This document shows, one piece after another, positions 44,489 through 56,133 of a stretch of DNA of 64,000 nt (its first letter is position 1; every line of letters begins with the position of its first letter). Under the pieces are notes generated by a model. That model had not been told where the DNA came from. It ran no database searches and was given only the letters and a program-made list of their open reading frames with translations. Both the position numbers and the translations under genes were made by a program. The stretch lies in contig NZ_JAHDAC010000006.1 of assembly GCF_018499505.1 (NCBI RefSeq), forward strand, positions 1 to 64,000. The letters run 5' to 3'. This stretch comes from Streptococcus parasanguinis. GTDB lineage: Bacteria > Bacillota > Bacilli > Lactobacillales > Streptococcaceae.

Positions 44489-45877
44489 ATGGCTAGAGAC
44501 GGCTTTTTTACAGGTTTAGATATCGGTACTAGTTCAATAAAAGTATTGGTGGCAGAACATGTCAATGGAGAAATGAATGTAATTGGAGTCAGCAATGCAA
44601 AAAGTGCTGGCGTCAAAGATGGAATTATAGTAGATATCGAAGCTGCTTCAAATGCAATTAAAAATGCAATCAGCCAAGCTGAAGAAAAAGCAGGGATTTC
44701 AATCAATCTAGTCAATGTTGGGTTGCCTGCAAACTTACTACAAATCGAAGCAACTCAAGGAATGATTCCAGTCACAAGTGATTCGAAAGAAATCACAGAT
44801 GCAGATGTTGAAAATGTTGTCAAATCTGCACTCACAAAAAGTATGACACCGGATCGTGAAGTAATCACCTTCATTCCTGAGGAATTCACAGTTGATGGTT
44901 TCCAAGGAATCCGCGATCCACGCGGAATGATGGGGATTCGACTTGAAATGCGTGGTCTTCTTTATACAGGACCTCGTACAATCTTGCACAATTTGCGTAA
45001 AACCGTTGAACGTGCAGGCTTACAAGTTGAAAACATCATCATTTCACCGCTTGCGATGATCAAAACAGTCTTGAATGAAGGCGAACGTGAATTCGGAGCA
45101 ACGGTGATCGATATGGGTGGTGGCCAAACAACGGTGGCATCTGTTCGTAGCCAAGAACTTCAATTTACAAATATCTACCAAGAAGGTGGCGATTATGTTA
45201 CCAAAGATATTTCTAAAGTATTGAAAACTTCTCAAAAATTGGCAGAAGGCTTGAAGTTCAACTACGGTGAAGCCTATGTGCCATCTGCTGGAAACGAAGT
45301 CTTCCATGTAGAAGTCATCGGTGAAGTAGAGCCAGTTGAAGTGACTGAGAAGTACTTAGCTGAAATCATTTCAGCACGTATCAAACACATCTTTGAGCAA
45401 ATCAAACAAGACCTTGAGAGAAGACATTTGTTGGATCTTCCTGGTGGTATTGTGATTATCGGTGGAGGTGCGATCCTTCCTGGTGTTGAAGAATTGGCTC
45501 AAGAAGTCTTTGGTGTAAATGTGAAATTGTTTGTTCCAAATCAAATTGGAATTCGCAATCCAGCTTTTGCCCATGTAATTAGCTTGTCTGAATATGCAGG
45601 CAATTTGACAGATGTGGATATTATTGCTCAAGCTGCGGTTCATGGAGACGAAGTCTTGCGTCAACAACCGATTCAATTTGATCGTCCAGTGCAACCACAA
45701 GTACAACCACAACCTGCTGCTCCAGCACAACCAGTAGTACCTGCATACAATGCTGAGAAGATTGAATCTCCAGTGGATGCTCAAGAAATTCCAGCAGCAA
45801 GCAATGATAGCAAACAAGAACCAAAAACTACATTCACAGACCGAATGAAAAATTTGATCGGTAATATGTTTGATTAA
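44489..45877 (+). CDS. ftsA: Cell division protein FtsA
   Basis: Actin-like membrane tether of FtsZ, 462 residues. ATPase motifs FTGLDIGTSSIKVLVAE, VIDMGGGQTTVA and GIVIIGGGAILPG are present, with the SHS2-like 1C domain and a C-terminal amphipathic helix (TDRMKNLIGNMFD). A TGA-TATAAT promoter lies at 44403-44411, so ftsA-ftsZ can be transcribed separately from murD. A Pro/Gln-rich linker precedes the helix. Confidence 0.97.
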   Translation: MARDGFFTGLDIGTSSIKVLVAEHVNGEMNVIGVSNAKSAGVKDGIIVDIEAASNAIKNAISQAEEKAGISINLVNVGLPANLLQIEATQGMIPVTSDSKEITDADVENVVKSALTKSMTPDREVITFIPEEFTVDGFQGIRDPRGMMGIRLEMRGLLYTGPRTILHNLRKTVERAGLQVENIIISPLAMIKTVLNEGEREFGATVIDMGGGQTTVASVRSQELQFTNIYQEGGDYVTKDISKVLKTSQKLAEGLKFNYGEAYVPSAGNEVFHVEVIGEVEPVEVTEKYLAEIISARIKHIFEQIKQDLERRHLLDLPGGIVIIGGGAILPGVEELAQEVFGVNVKLFVPNQIGIRNPAFAHVISLSEYAGNLTDVDIIAQAAVHGDEVLRQQPIQFDRPVQPQVQPQPAAPAQPVVPAYNAEKIESPVDAQEIPAASNDSKQEPKTTFTDRMKNLIGNMFD

Positions 45878-45886
45878 GGAGTGTAA

Positions 45887-47158
<1,272 letters not shown>

Positions 47159-47160
47159 TC

Positions 47161-47829
47161 ATGAATCTGGTAGAGAATGCTGATCTTGTTCGGCAACAAG
47201 TAGAAACAGCAAGAAACAAAGCTAACCGTCAAGATCAAGTTAATGTGATAGCTATCACCAAGTATGTGGATGTTGCTACAACAGAAGCACTAGTAAAAAC
47301 AGGTATCCAACATATCGGTGAAAATCGTGTCGATAAATTCCTAGAAAAGTATCAAGCTCTAAACGGGTATGATCTCACTTGGCACTTGATTGGGAGCCTC
47401 CAACGGCGGAAAGTAAAAGACGTGATCAATCTTGTCGATTACTTTCATGCCTTGGATTCGGTGAAGCTGGCTCAAGAAATTCAAAAGCGAGCAGAACACC
47501 CAATCAAGTGTTTCCTCCAAGTGAACATTTCTGGTGAAGAAAGTAAGCATGGATTTGCACCCGATGAACTGGATGATGTTTTAGCGGAAATCGCACAGCT
47601 GGACAAAATTGAAATTGTTGGTTTAATGACGATGGCTCCTTTTGAGGCTAGTCAAGAAGAGTTGCAGGATATTTTTTCAAAAACTCACCAACTTCAGAAA
47701 CAACTAGAAAAGAAACAATTAAAAAATATGCCTTTTTCAGAACTAAGTATGGGTATGAGTCGTGACTTTGAAGTAGCCATTGCGAACGGAGCGACTTATG
47801 TTAGAATTGGGACATCATTTTTTAAATAG
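47161..47829 (+). CDS. ylmE: PLP homeostasis protein YggS/YlmE
   Basis: A 222-residue fold-type III PLP-binding protein without enzymatic activity, which buffers pyridoxal phosphate. PLP Lys lies in VIAITKYVD; IGENRVDKFLEKY, WHLIGSLQRRKVK and the closing ELSMGMSRDFEVAIANGATYVRIGTSFF are the family marks. Begins two bases after ftsZ. Confidence 0.95.
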   Translation: MNLVENADLVRQQVETARNKANRQDQVNVIAITKYVDVATTEALVKTGIQHIGENRVDKFLEKYQALNGYDLTWHLIGSLQRRKVKDVINLVDYFHALDSVKLAQEIQKRAEHPIKCFLQVNISGEESKHGFAPDELDDVLAEIAQLDKIEIVGLMTMAPFEASQEELQDIFSKTHQLQKQLEKKQLKNMPFSELSMGMSRDFEVAIANGATYVRIGTSFFK

Positions 47830-47838
47830 GAAAGAACT

Positions 47839-48468
47839 ATGTCATTAAAAGATAAATTTAACAACTTTATTGACTACTTCACAGAAGACGGTGAAGAAGT
47901 AGAAGTTCGCGAGGCAAAAGCAGCTGGGGCGGAAACTCAACCAGTTCCACAGCCACAGCCGACTCCTCAAGTGACTTCTCCACGTCCACAGATTAGTCAA
48001 AAAGAACCGGTAAGACCAAAACCGACTCCTGTTGCACCTGTTACGACTCCAGTGTCTACAGCAGCAGTGAAGGAACCTGTTTCAACAACGAAAAATACAT
48101 CTGAGAATATTACTCGCTTGCATGAACGTCAACGTGAATTGGCTGCTAATCGTGCGAATACAGATGAAAAGATTACCATTGATGTACGCTATCCCCGCAA
48201 ATACGAGGAAGCGACTGAAATTGTTGATCTATTACTATCTAATGAGAGTATCTTGATTGACTTCCAATATATGACAGAAGTACAAGCACGTCGTTGTTTA
48301 GATTATTTGGATGGGGCTCGTTATGTTTTAGCAGGAAATCTTCGTCGTGTTGCAAGTACGATGTACTTGTTGACTCCAATTAATGTAGTCGTTAACATTG
48401 AAGATATCCGCCTTCCAAATGATGTGGAAGTGACAGAATTTGACTATGATATGAAACGTAATCGTTAA
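47839..48468 (+). CDS. sepF: Cell division protein SepF
   Basis: FtsZ-associated membrane anchor, 209 residues: amphipathic membrane-binding N terminus ([16 protein letters not shown]), a long Pro/Gln/Thr-rich linker (about 25-110) and the SepF core (about 115-209, [44 protein letters not shown]). Good AGGAAAGAACT site. Confidence 0.96.
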   Translation: MSLKDKFNNFIDYFTEDGEEVEVREAKAAGAETQPVPQPQPTPQVTSPRPQISQKEPVRPKPTPVAPVTTPVSTAAVKEPVSTTKNTSENITRLHERQRELAANRANTDEKITIDVRYPRKYEEATEIVDLLLSNESILIDFQYMTEVQARRCLDYLDGARYVLAGNLRRVASTMYLLTPINVVVNIEDIRLPNDVEVTEFDYDMKRNR

Positions 48469-48469
48469 G

Positions 48470-48733
48470 ATGATTATCTTTCAATACTTATCAAATATCA
48501 TTCAAATCTATTCCATCATTCTTGTCATCTATGCCTTACTATCTTGGTTCCCTGGGGCACCTCAGAGTACTCTTGGACAAATGGTTCACCGCCTAGTTGA
48601 ACCATTTTTGAGCCTTTTTAGAAAGTTACCATTGCAGTTTGGGGGCTTGGATTTTACAGTTCTAGTGGCACTTTTGGTCTTGAACTTGATGAATCAGTTA
48701 TTAGCCCGCTTGTTCCTACTTTTGATTGGATAG
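48470..48733 (+). CDS. ylmG: YggT family membrane protein YlmG
   Basis: An 87-residue protein with two hydrophobic segments (IIQIYSIILVIYALLSWFPG and DFTVLVALLVLNLMNQLLARLFLLL) typical of YggT/YlmG. Linked by gene order with division and septal placement; molecular role unclear. Starts directly after sepF. Confidence 0.92.
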   Translation: MIIFQYLSNIIQIYSIILVIYALLSWFPGAPQSTLGQMVHRLVEPFLSLFRKLPLQFGGLDFTVLVALLVLNLMNQLLARLFLLLIG

Positions 48734-48739
48734 AATACG

Positions 48740-49531
48740 ATGGGACAGACAGAGATTTACCAACATTTCAATCGCGAAGATCACGAATTCATTGATCGTT
48801 GTATTGAATTGTCTGAAAGAGTGGTGGAACGCTATTCTGTTGAGGTGACGGGTTTTTTAAACCCTCATCAGGTCACTATTTTACGAAATGTCGCGGCAAG
48901 CCACCAATTACAGGTCTTTGCTTCCAGTGATGAGCAGAAAATGGAGTATGCTAAGGTTATTGTTGCTCCGGATTATTACCAATTAGATCCAAGTGACTTT
49001 GATCTGGCCTTATTGGAAATGGTCTATGCTTCAAAATTTCATCACTTGACCCATTCCCAGGTACTGGGGACCATTGTTCACCAATTAGGTGTGGAGCGCA
49101 AGTCCTTTGGAGATATTCTGACGAGTGATGGAAAGATCCAAGTATTTGTTGAACAGCGGTTTGTTCACTATTTCATGGATCACATCCAGAAAATTTCTCG
49201 GGTACCTGTTAAGCTGAGGGAAGTTCCTCTATCTGAACAAATGATTGTAGAGGAAGAAAGCCAGCAGCGAGATATTCTCGTGTCGAGTTATCGGTTAGAT
49301 AAGGTGATTGCTGGGACCTTCAAGCTTTCACGCTCACAAGCTAGTCAGTTGATTAGTTCTAGTCTAGTGAAAGTGAACTATGCGACTACTTCCAATGTTA
49401 GCTATGCTGTGGGTTTGAATGATTTAGTCAGTGTTCGACGCTTTGGGCGTCTTAAAATTGTTTCTGAAAATGGTATTTCAAAGAGTGGAAAATATAAAGT
49501 AACTGTTGAAGTACTCTTAAGTAAAAAATGA
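48740..49531 (+). CDS. ylmH: S4-domain RNA-binding protein YlmH
   Basis: A 263-residue protein with an N-terminal YlmH domain and a C-terminal S4 domain (about 183-250, SSYRLDKVIAGTFKLSRSQASQLISSSLVKVN). YlmH relatives act on stalled large ribosomal subunits in ribosome quality control (B. subtilis). Conserved between ylmG and divIVA. Confidence 0.93.
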   Translation: MGQTEIYQHFNREDHEFIDRCIELSERVVERYSVEVTGFLNPHQVTILRNVAASHQLQVFASSDEQKMEYAKVIVAPDYYQLDPSDFDLALLEMVYASKFHHLTHSQVLGTIVHQLGVERKSFGDILTSDGKIQVFVEQRFVHYFMDHIQKISRVPVKLREVPLSEQMIVEEESQQRDILVSSYRLDKVIAGTFKLSRSQASQLISSSLVKVNYATTSNVSYAVGLNDLVSVRRFGRLKIVSENGISKSGKYKVTVEVLLSKK

Positions 49532-49540
49532 GGAGGAGTT

Positions 49541-50368
49541 ATGGCTCTTACTGCTTTAGAAATTAAAGATAAAACTTTTGGCGTTAAATTTAGAGGGTAT
49601 GATGCGAACGAAGTAGAAGAATTTCTAGATATCGTTGTTCGCGATTATGAAGATCTTGTTCGTTTAAATCATGATCAAGAAGCAAAAATTCAAGCTCTTG
49701 AAGAACGCTTAAACTATTTTGATGAAATGAAAGATTCATTGAGTCAATCTGTTTTGATTGCACAAGATACTGCTGAACGTGTCAAACAAGCTGCTAACGA
49801 ACGTTCTGAAAATATTGTTCGTCAAGCTGAACAAGATGCACAGCACTTAGTAGATGAAGCAAAACAAAAAGCAAATGAAATCCTTCGTCATGCAACGGAT
49901 AATGCCAAGAAGGTTGCCGTTGAAACAGAGGAATTGAAGAACAAGACACGCGTCTTCCATCAACGTTTGAAATCAACAATCGAAAGCCAATTGAGCATTA
50001 TCGATACACCTGAATGGGATGAAATTCTTCGTCCAACAGCTATGTACATTCAAACAAGTGATGAAGCTTTCCGTGAAATTGTGGAGAAAGCTTTGGGTGA
50101 ATCAGTTCACCATCATCATGCAGAAGATGATAACATTGATTTGACTCGTCAATTCTCTCCAGCTGAAATCGAAGAATTGCAAAAACGCATCGAAGCTGCT
50201 AATTTAGAATTGGGTGCAACACAAGCGTTTGAAGGTTTGAATGAAAAAGTTCAATCCGCTTTAGAAGAAGTAGAGCACGCTCGTCATGAAAATGAAGAAG
50301 TTGTTGCGGTTGAAGAAACTGTTCAACCTGAAGATGATGTAAGACGTGAATCTGTCAATATTTTATAA
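49541..50368 (+). CDS. divIVA: Cell division protein DivIVA
   Basis: A curvature-sensing coiled-coil protein of 275 residues that marks septa and poles. The N-terminal lipid-binding domain is typical (LTALEIKDKTFGVKFRGYDANEVEEFLDIVVRDYEDL), then coiled coils (about 40-60 and 75-145) and an acidic C-terminal tail. Last gene before the ileS T-box, whose first helix starts four bases after the stop. Confidence 0.97.
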   Translation: MALTALEIKDKTFGVKFRGYDANEVEEFLDIVVRDYEDLVRLNHDQEAKIQALEERLNYFDEMKDSLSQSVLIAQDTAERVKQAANERSENIVRQAEQDAQHLVDEAKQKANEILRHATDNAKKVAVETEELKNKTRVFHQRLKSTIESQLSIIDTPEWDEILRPTAMYIQTSDEAFREIVEKALGESVHHHHAEDDNIDLTRQFSPAEIEELQKRIEAANLELGATQAFEGLNEKVQSALEEVEHARHENEEVVAVEETVQPEDDVRRESVNIL

Positions 50369-50371
50369 TTT

Positions 50372-50600
50372 TGTAAAAACAGGTCCATTAATGATAGATC
50401 TAGCGAGCAGATGATGGTGGAAGATCTGCACTCCCTCTTAATGGATGATCCTTTTACAGTATTCGTTCTGAACCCTTGAGTAAGAACGGACGTTTCCCTC
50501 GTTACGGGATGAGAGGAGAAGGTCGCTTGCGACTTCTCGAACAAAGGTGGTACCACGAGCAATCGTCCTTTTTAGGATGCTCGTGTTTTTTTTATAGCTT
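50372..50600 (+). promoter_or_regulatory. T-box leader, isoleucine-responsive
   Basis: The T-box sequence AGGTGGTACCACGAG is at about 50545-50559 and overlaps the terminator arm that pairs GAGCA..TCC with GGA..TGCTC before a T run. Stem I: GTAAAA (50372-50377) with TTTTAC (50452-50457) and TCCATTAA with TTAATGGA. The candidate specifier, one base before the lower helix, is ATC (50448-50450), isoleucine; this reading is inference from the same geometry as the Trp leader. Confidence 0.88.
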
Positions 50601-50621
50601 TTAAATCAATAAGGAGACACA

Positions 50622-53414
50622 ATGAAACTCAAAGAAACATTGAATCTTGGAAAAACAGCTTTTCCAATGCGGGCTGGGCTTCCAACGAAGGAACCAGTTT
50701 GGCAAAAAGAATGGGAAGATGCAAAATTGTATCAACGCCGTCAAGAGTTGAATGAAGGGAAACCGCATTTTACACTACATGATGGCCCTCCCTATGCCAA
50801 CGGAAATATTCACGTAGGGCATGCCATGAACAAGATCTCAAAAGATATCATTGTTCGTTCTAAGTCTATGTCAGGGTTTTACGCACCTTATATCCCAGGT
50901 TGGGATACCCATGGTTTGCCAATTGAGCAAGTCTTGGCTAAACAAGGTGTGAAACGTAAAGAAATGGACTTGGTTGAGTATTTGAAACTCTGCCGTGAAT
51001 ACGCTCTTTCTCAAGTAGATAAACAACGCGAAGACTTTAAACGCTTAGGTGTTTCAGGTGATTGGGACCATCCTTATGTAACCTTGACGCCTGACTATGA
51101 AGCAGCACAAATCCGCGTCTTTGGTGAAATGGCCAATAAAGGCTATATCTACCGTGGGGCTAAGCCAGTTTACTGGTCTTGGTCTTCTGAATCAGCTCTT
51201 GCTGAAGCGGAAATTGAATACCATGATTTGGTATCAACATCTCTTTACTATGCGAACAAAGTTAAAGATGGTAAGGGTGTCCTAGATACAGATACCTACA
51301 TCGTTGTTTGGACAACAACTCCATTTACGGTTACAGCTTCTCGTGGATTGACGGTGGGTGCAGAGTTTGATTATGTCGTAGTGAAGCCTGCTGGATCTGA
51401 CCGCAAGTACGTCGTAGCATCTGAGCTCTTGCCAAGCCTTTCTGAAAAATTAGGTTGGGAAAATGCTGAAGTCCTTGCGACTTACCAAGGAAAAGAATTG
51501 GACCATATCGTTACAGAACACCCATGGGATCCTGAAGTGGATGAATTGGTGATCCTTGGTGAGCATGTAACCCTCGATTCAGGTACTGGTATCGTCCATA
51601 CCGCTCCTGGTTTTGGTGAGGATGACTACAATGTAGGGATTGCCAATGGCCTCGAAGTTGCTGTTACTGTTAACGAACGCGGAATCATGATGGAAAATGC
51701 TGGCCCTGACTTTGCTGGTCAGTTCTATGACAAGGTTGTTCCAACCGTTATCGAAAAACTTGGCGATTTGCTCCTTGCTCAAGAAGAAATCTCTCACTCC
51801 TACCCATTTGACTGGCGGACGAAAAAACCAATCATCTGGCGTGCCGTGCCACAGTGGTTCGCTTCTGTATCAAAATTCCGTCAAGATATCTTGGACGAAA
51901 TTGAAAAAGTGAAATTCCACTCAGAATGGGGGAAAGTGCGTCTTTATAACATGATTCGTGACCGTGGTGACTGGGTGATCTCTCGTCAACGTGCCTGGGG
52001 TGTGCCTCTTCCAATCTTCTACGCAGAAGATGGAACACCGATCATGACGGCTGAAACCATCGAACATGTTGCACAACTCTTTGAAGAACATGGTTCCATC
52101 ATCTGGTGGCAGCGTGAAGCGAAAGACCTCCTGCCAGAAGGATTTACGCATCCGGGTTCACCAAATGGCGAATTTACAAAAGAAACAGATATCATGGACG
52201 TCTGGTTTGACTCCGGTTCATCATGGAATGGTGTTGTGGTTAACCGTCCAGAACTCAAATATCCAGCAGATCTTTATCTTGAAGGGTCAGACCAATACCG
52301 TGGTTGGTTCAACTCATCACTCATCACCTCTGTAGCTAACCATGGTGTCGCACCATACAAACAAATCTTGTCTCAAGGTTTCGCCTTGGATGGGAAAGGT
52401 GAGAAGATGTCTAAATCACTTGGAAATACCATTGCTCCAAGTGATGTTGAAAAGCAATTTGGTGCTGAAATCTTGCGTCTCTGGGTAACCAGTGTAGACT
52501 CAAGTAATGACGTGCGTATCTCAATGGATATCTTGAGCCAAGTTTCTGAAACTTACCGCAAGATCCGCAACACTCTTCGTTTCTTGATTGCTAACACATC
52601 TGACTTTAACCCAGCTGAGGATGCCGTGGCTTACGAAGAACTACGTTCAGTTGATAAGTACATGACTATCCGCTTTAACCAACTTGTTAAGACCATTCGT
52701 GATGCTTATGCAGACTTCGAATTCTTGACAATCTATAAAGCCCTAGTGAACTTTATCAACGTTGATTTGTCTGCCTTCTACCTTGACTTTGCCAAAGATG
52801 TTGTTTACATCGAAGGAGCTAAGTCACTTGAACGCCGTCAAATGCAAACAGTTTTCTATGATATCCTTGTGAAAATCACGAAACTCTTGACTCCAATTCT
52901 TCCTCACACTGCGGAAGAAATCTGGTCCTATCTTGAGTTTGAAGCAGAAGACTTCGTTCAATTGTCAGAATTGCCAGAAGCAGAAACGTTTGCCAACCAA
53001 GAAGAAATCTTGGATACTTGGTCAGCCTTCATGGACTTCCGTGGTCAAGCTCAAAAAGCCTTGGAAGAAGCGCGGAATGAAAAAGTGATCGGTAAATCTC
53101 TTGAAGCTCACTTGACAGTTTATCCAAACGAAGTCGTGAAAACACTTCTTGGAGCTGTTGATAGCAATGTTGCTCAACTCTTGATTGTCTCAGATTTGAC
53201 TATCGCAGAAGGCTCAGCTCCAGAAGGTGCAGTGGCCTTTGAAGATGTAGCCTTCACAGTTGAACGTGCCACTGGTGAAGTTTGTGACCGTTGCCGTCGC
53301 ATCGATCCAACAACGACTGAACGCCACTACCACGCAACCATCTGTGATCACTGTGCACGCATCGTCGAAGAGAACTTTGCGGACGCAGTCGCAGAAGGAT
53401 TTGAAGCTAAATAA
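50622..53414 (+). CDS. ileS: Isoleucyl-tRNA synthetase
   Basis: Class Ia synthetase of 930 residues. Motifs: HVGH in [16 protein letters not shown], editing domain with [22 protein letters not shown] loop, anticodon-binding domain and C-terminal zinc finger (CDRCRRI and CDHC). Directly downstream of the Ile T-box; AAGGAGACAC site; strong terminator after the stop. Confidence 0.98.
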   Translation: MKLKETLNLGKTAFPMRAGLPTKEPVWQKEWEDAKLYQRRQELNEGKPHFTLHDGPPYANGNIHVGHAMNKISKDIIVRSKSMSGFYAPYIPGWDTHGLPIEQVLAKQGVKRKEMDLVEYLKLCREYALSQVDKQREDFKRLGVSGDWDHPYVTLTPDYEAAQIRVFGEMANKGYIYRGAKPVYWSWSSESALAEAEIEYHDLVSTSLYYANKVKDGKGVLDTDTYIVVWTTTPFTVTASRGLTVGAEFDYVVVKPAGSDRKYVVASELLPSLSEKLGWENAEVLATYQGKELDHIVTEHPWDPEVDELVILGEHVTLDSGTGIVHTAPGFGEDDYNVGIANGLEVAVTVNERGIMMENAGPDFAGQFYDKVVPTVIEKLGDLLLAQEEISHSYPFDWRTKKPIIWRAVPQWFASVSKFRQDILDEIEKVKFHSEWGKVRLYNMIRDRGDWVISRQRAWGVPLPIFYAEDGTPIMTAETIEHVAQLFEEHGSIIWWQREAKDLLPEGFTHPGSPNGEFTKETDIMDVWFDSGSSWNGVVVNRPELKYPADLYLEGSDQYRGWFNSSLITSVANHGVAPYKQILSQGFALDGKGEKMSKSLGNTIAPSDVEKQFGAEILRLWVTSVDSSNDVRISMDILSQVSETYRKIRNTLRFLIANTSDFNPAEDAVAYEELRSVDKYMTIRFNQLVKTIRDAYADFEFLTIYKALVNFINVDLSAFYLDFAKDVVYIEGAKSLERRQMQTVFYDILVKITKLLTPILPHTAEEIWSYLEFEAEDFVQLSELPEAETFANQEEILDTWSAFMDFRGQAQKALEEARNEKVIGKSLEAHLTVYPNEVVKTLLGAVDSNVAQLLIVSDLTIAEGSAPEGAVAFEDVAFTVERATGEVCDRCRRIDPTTTERHYHATICDHCARIVEENFADAVAEGFEAK

Positions 53415-53422
53415 AAGCCATT

Positions 53423-53454
53423 AAAAGAAGTTCCATAAAGGAACTTCTTTTTTA
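53423..53454 (+). terminator. Terminator after ileS
   Basis: AAAAGAAGTTCC (53423-53434) pairs with GGAACTTCTTTT (53440-53451), followed by T. Confidence 0.9.
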
Positions 53455-53494
53455 ATAGCTAGAATGGTGTAGAGGTTCATCCATTAAGGAAATA

Positions 53495-53523
53495 AAAAAA
53501 GTAAGGCAAATTGGCCTTACTTT
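53495..53523 (-). terminator. Terminator of the DUF1827 gene
   Basis: AAGTAAGGC (53499-53507) pairs with GCCTTACTT (53514-53522); on the minus strand it runs into a T tract. It overlaps the stop codon. Confidence 0.8.
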
Positions 53524-53819
53524 GTAATTGGAAAGGAAATTTCAATTAGTTTATCGGAGTAGAGGGTTTTAATAGCGGATTGGTCAATGATTTGAAGATC
53601 AATCTTACGTTTTAAAAAGAACTCACGGATTTTTTCTACTTCAGTTTCACGAATAGCTCGGTGTTTGTTACTGATCAATAATTCATAGTGTGATGGGGCC
53701 TGTGTAAAAACAACATCGGTATTGCCCGCGGAATAAACCTCGACAAGCAAGGCGTCAGTGCTGGCAAGTTGGCTTTTGACCAGTGCAGCATGACTATTTG
53801 TGGTATTAATGAGCTTCAT
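53517..53819 (-). CDS. DUF1827 family protein
   Basis: A 100-residue cytoplasmic protein of the lactic-acid-bacterial DUF1827 family (MKLINTTNSHAALVKSQL..., central VFTQAPSHYELLISNKHRAI). No catalytic motif or membrane segment. Function unknown. Leftward, convergent with ileS; good AGGAGG-type site in front of the start. Confidence 0.85.
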   Translation of the reverse strand: MKLINTTNSHAALVKSQLASTDALLVEVYSAGNTDVVFTQAPSHYELLISNKHRAIRETEVEKIREFFLKRKIDLQIIDQSAIKTLYSDKLIEISFPITK

Positions 53820-53886
53820 ATGAGTTCCTCCTAACCTCTATCTTCATTTATTATAGCACTTTTTTATTTTTTGTGAAAGAATTCCT

Positions 53887-54336
53887 TTATTTTTTGTGGG
53901 TATTTTTCCACTGTTCAATGCCCCATTTGTGACTGCCACGTTTGAGTTTTTCAATAGCTTCATCTACAGGAAACCAAGCAAGATTGTTAAAATCTTCCAG
54001 TGGTTTTTGAGCTTCTGTATAGTCTACCACTTCATAAATATAGGCAGGATTGTAGTAGTAGGTGTCGCGATGACTGGAATAGAAATACTCATCTGCTTGG
54101 CCATAGTATTGCCCTAAAATAGCAGTAAAGCCTAATTCTTCGATCAGTTCCCGTTTCAGAGCTTGCAAGTGATCTTCACCTGCCTCTATTTCCCCGCCTG
54201 GTAAGAACCAAGCCCCATTTGGAGCTTGAACGAGGATGATCTGATCCTTGTCCTTATTGGGAATAACAGCGTAGACACCATAGCGATTGACGTAGGTCAC
54301 ATCTTGTTTCTTTTCTCCAAATGTAGGATTTGTCAT
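53887..54336 (-). CDS. NUDIX hydrolase
   Basis: A 149-residue NUDIX protein. The NUDIX box GGEIEAGEDHLQALKRELIEELGF fits GX5EX7REUXEEXGU closely and follows NGAWFLP. It should hydrolyse a nucleoside-diphosphate-linked substrate; which one is unknown. The start at 54336 follows GAGGAAAATTCA; an upstream in-frame ATG would add 29 residues without a site. Confidence 0.9.
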   Translation of the reverse strand: MTNPTFGEKKQDVTYVNRYGVYAVIPNKDKDQIILVQAPNGAWFLPGGEIEAGEDHLQALKRELIEELGFTAILGQYYGQADEYFYSSHRDTYYYNPAYIYEVVDYTEAQKPLEDFNNLAWFPVDEAIEKLKRGSHKWGIEQWKNTHKK

Positions 54337-54513
54337 TGAATTTTCCTCATTATCTAGTATCTTTATTATTATCATAATGGACGAGGTGAAAGCTGTCAAG
54401 AATAAACTGCCGAACTTGTGCAAAAATAGCTACTTTGTCTGAAGTATAAATTTGTTTAGTTAAACACTCCTATCAAATTAGTTTAATTGATATAATAAAA
54501 GTGAGGTGATTTT

Positions 54514-55416
54514 ATGGCTGAATCAAGACTATTTCGTATTTTATACATACTTTTAGAAAATGGGAGAATAACCGCTCCTGAACTTGCTCGATTATTTGAA
54601 GTCTCAGTACGTACAATTTATCGTGATATTGAGAGATTAAGCATAGCAGGTATTCCTCTTTATTCTGTTCCTGGAAAGGCTGGAGGGACCTTTTTAATGA
54701 AAGACTTCGTTCTTGATCGCACCCTTGTATCAGAGGAGGAAAAAATAGAACTTTTATCTGCTTTACAAGGTCTCCAGACTTTGACAGAAGATAAACAAGA
54801 TTTTTTACTGACAAAATTGGAATCTATTTTTAAAGTTTCAGCTAAATCTTGGTTAGAAGTCGACTTAACAGATTGGAGAAAACGAGAAGGGCAAAAAGAA
54901 CTATTTGATACGATTAAACAAGCTATCTTAGAGAAAAGACAACTTTCTATTAACTATCTGAGTGGAAGTGGTCAGAAAACGATTCGCACAGTTGAGCCTT
55001 TTAAACTAGTATTTAAAAAAAGAGACTGGTATCTTCATGCTTATTGTTGTTCCAAAGAAGATTGGCGTTTTTTAAAATTATCTAGGATTAATGACTATCA
55101 ACTACTGGAAGAAACAATTAACCAAAAAAATGTGATTGAACCTATTGATACTTCAATTAAGATGGAAAATCTAATGGAAGTATCATTGAAGTTTAGTCAA
55201 AAGCTCGCTTTTAGAGTTTATGAAGACTTTTTAGAAGAAGAGATTTTTCAGTGTGAGGATGGTTGTTTATATGTTAAAACCCAATTGCCAGAGCACGAGA
55301 GTATTTATACTTACTTATTGTCTTATTTAGATGGGGTAGAGATTATTGAACCGGATCATCTGAGAAGATCAATGATTTCAAGATTAGAAAAAATACAAAA
55401 GATTTATAAACCTTGA
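54514..55416 (+). CDS. HTH/WYL-domain transcriptional regulator (YafY type)
   Basis: A 300-residue regulator: an N-terminal winged HTH (about 5-60, RLFRILYILLENGRITAPELARLFEVSVRTIYRDIERL) and a WYL ligand-binding domain (about 140-220, ISINYLSGSG... and KLVFKKRDWYLHAYCC), plus a WCX C-terminal part. It is AT-rich, with its own TATAAT promoter, and stands 54 bases before a GyrI-like gene that it probably controls. Confidence 0.88.
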   Translation: MAESRLFRILYILLENGRITAPELARLFEVSVRTIYRDIERLSIAGIPLYSVPGKAGGTFLMKDFVLDRTLVSEEEKIELLSALQGLQTLTEDKQDFLLTKLESIFKVSAKSWLEVDLTDWRKREGQKELFDTIKQAILEKRQLSINYLSGSGQKTIRTVEPFKLVFKKRDWYLHAYCCSKEDWRFLKLSRINDYQLLEETINQKNVIEPIDTSIKMENLMEVSLKFSQKLAFRVYEDFLEEEIFQCEDGCLYVKTQLPEHESIYTYLLSYLDGVEIIEPDHLRRSMISRLEKIQKIYKP

Positions 55417-55470
55417 CAAAAGATGTCAGGGTTTTAATGCTAGAATTGAGATAGAAAGGAGATAGGTCAA

Positions 55471-56085
55471 ATGAAATATGAATGGAGAAAAATAGAGAAA
55501 GTTCTCTATCAAATCAAGGATAAACCCACTATCCTGCAAGTACCTTCTAAATCCTATATCATAATTGACGGCAAAGGTGATCCAAATGAAGAAGATTTTT
55601 CTCAACGAGTGAGTGCCTTATATGCGTTAGCATATGCTATAAAGATGAAGTATAAAAAGTCTCCTCTGGATCAAGACTACATGGATTTTACTGTTTTTCC
55701 ATTAGAAGGTTTATGGAAACAGGAGAATGAAGGGAAACTAGTTAAAAGTGAACTGTCTTATAGTATTATGATTGGTCAACCTAATTTTATTACGAGTGAC
55801 TTGTTTGATAAAGCTTTGGAAGAGGTTAAAATCAAGAAACCCAATCAGCTCTATGATGCTATTCGTTTTGAAGAACTAGAAAAAGGCTACAGTCTTGCCA
55901 TGCTTCATGTAGGACCTTTTGATACAGAAAATCAGACTTTTGATGAAATGGAGCGTTTTTGCAAACTCCATAAACTTAAAAGAATTTCGAAAGTTCATCG
56001 TGAGATTTATCTAAACAATCTCCATCGAACAGATCCATATAAATTAAAAACAATTCTTCGTTATCAGATTCAAGAAGAAAATTAA
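55471..56085 (+). CDS. GyrI-like domain protein
   Basis: A 204-residue protein matching the GyrI-like small-molecule-binding fold (SYIIIDGKGDPNEEDF..., FTVFPLEGLWKQ, LAMLHVGPFDTENQTFDEM, KVHREIYLNNLHRTDPYKLKTILRYQI). Such stand-alone proteins bind or hydrolyse small compounds and are often encoded with a MerR or WYL regulator, as here. AAAGGAG site. Function not known. Confidence 0.82.
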   Translation: MKYEWRKIEKVLYQIKDKPTILQVPSKSYIIIDGKGDPNEEDFSQRVSALYALAYAIKMKYKKSPLDQDYMDFTVFPLEGLWKQENEGKLVKSELSYSIMIGQPNFITSDLFDKALEEVKIKKPNQLYDAIRFEELEKGYSLAMLHVGPFDTENQTFDEMERFCKLHKLKRISKVHREIYLNNLHRTDPYKLKTILRYQIQEEN

Positions 56086-56118
56086 AAAGAACAGGAAATA
56101 AGACTTCCTGTTCTTTTT
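56085..56118. terminator. Bidirectional terminator between the GyrI-like gene and clpE
   Basis: AAAAAGAACAGGAA (56085-56098) pairs with TTCCTGTTCTTTTT (56105-56118). Confidence 0.85.
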
Positions 56119-56133
56119 ATAAAACTAGAAAAT

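Noticed and set aside
45371..45817. 148-codon frame antisense to ftsA
   Set aside because: Shadow of the conserved FtsA coding sequence.
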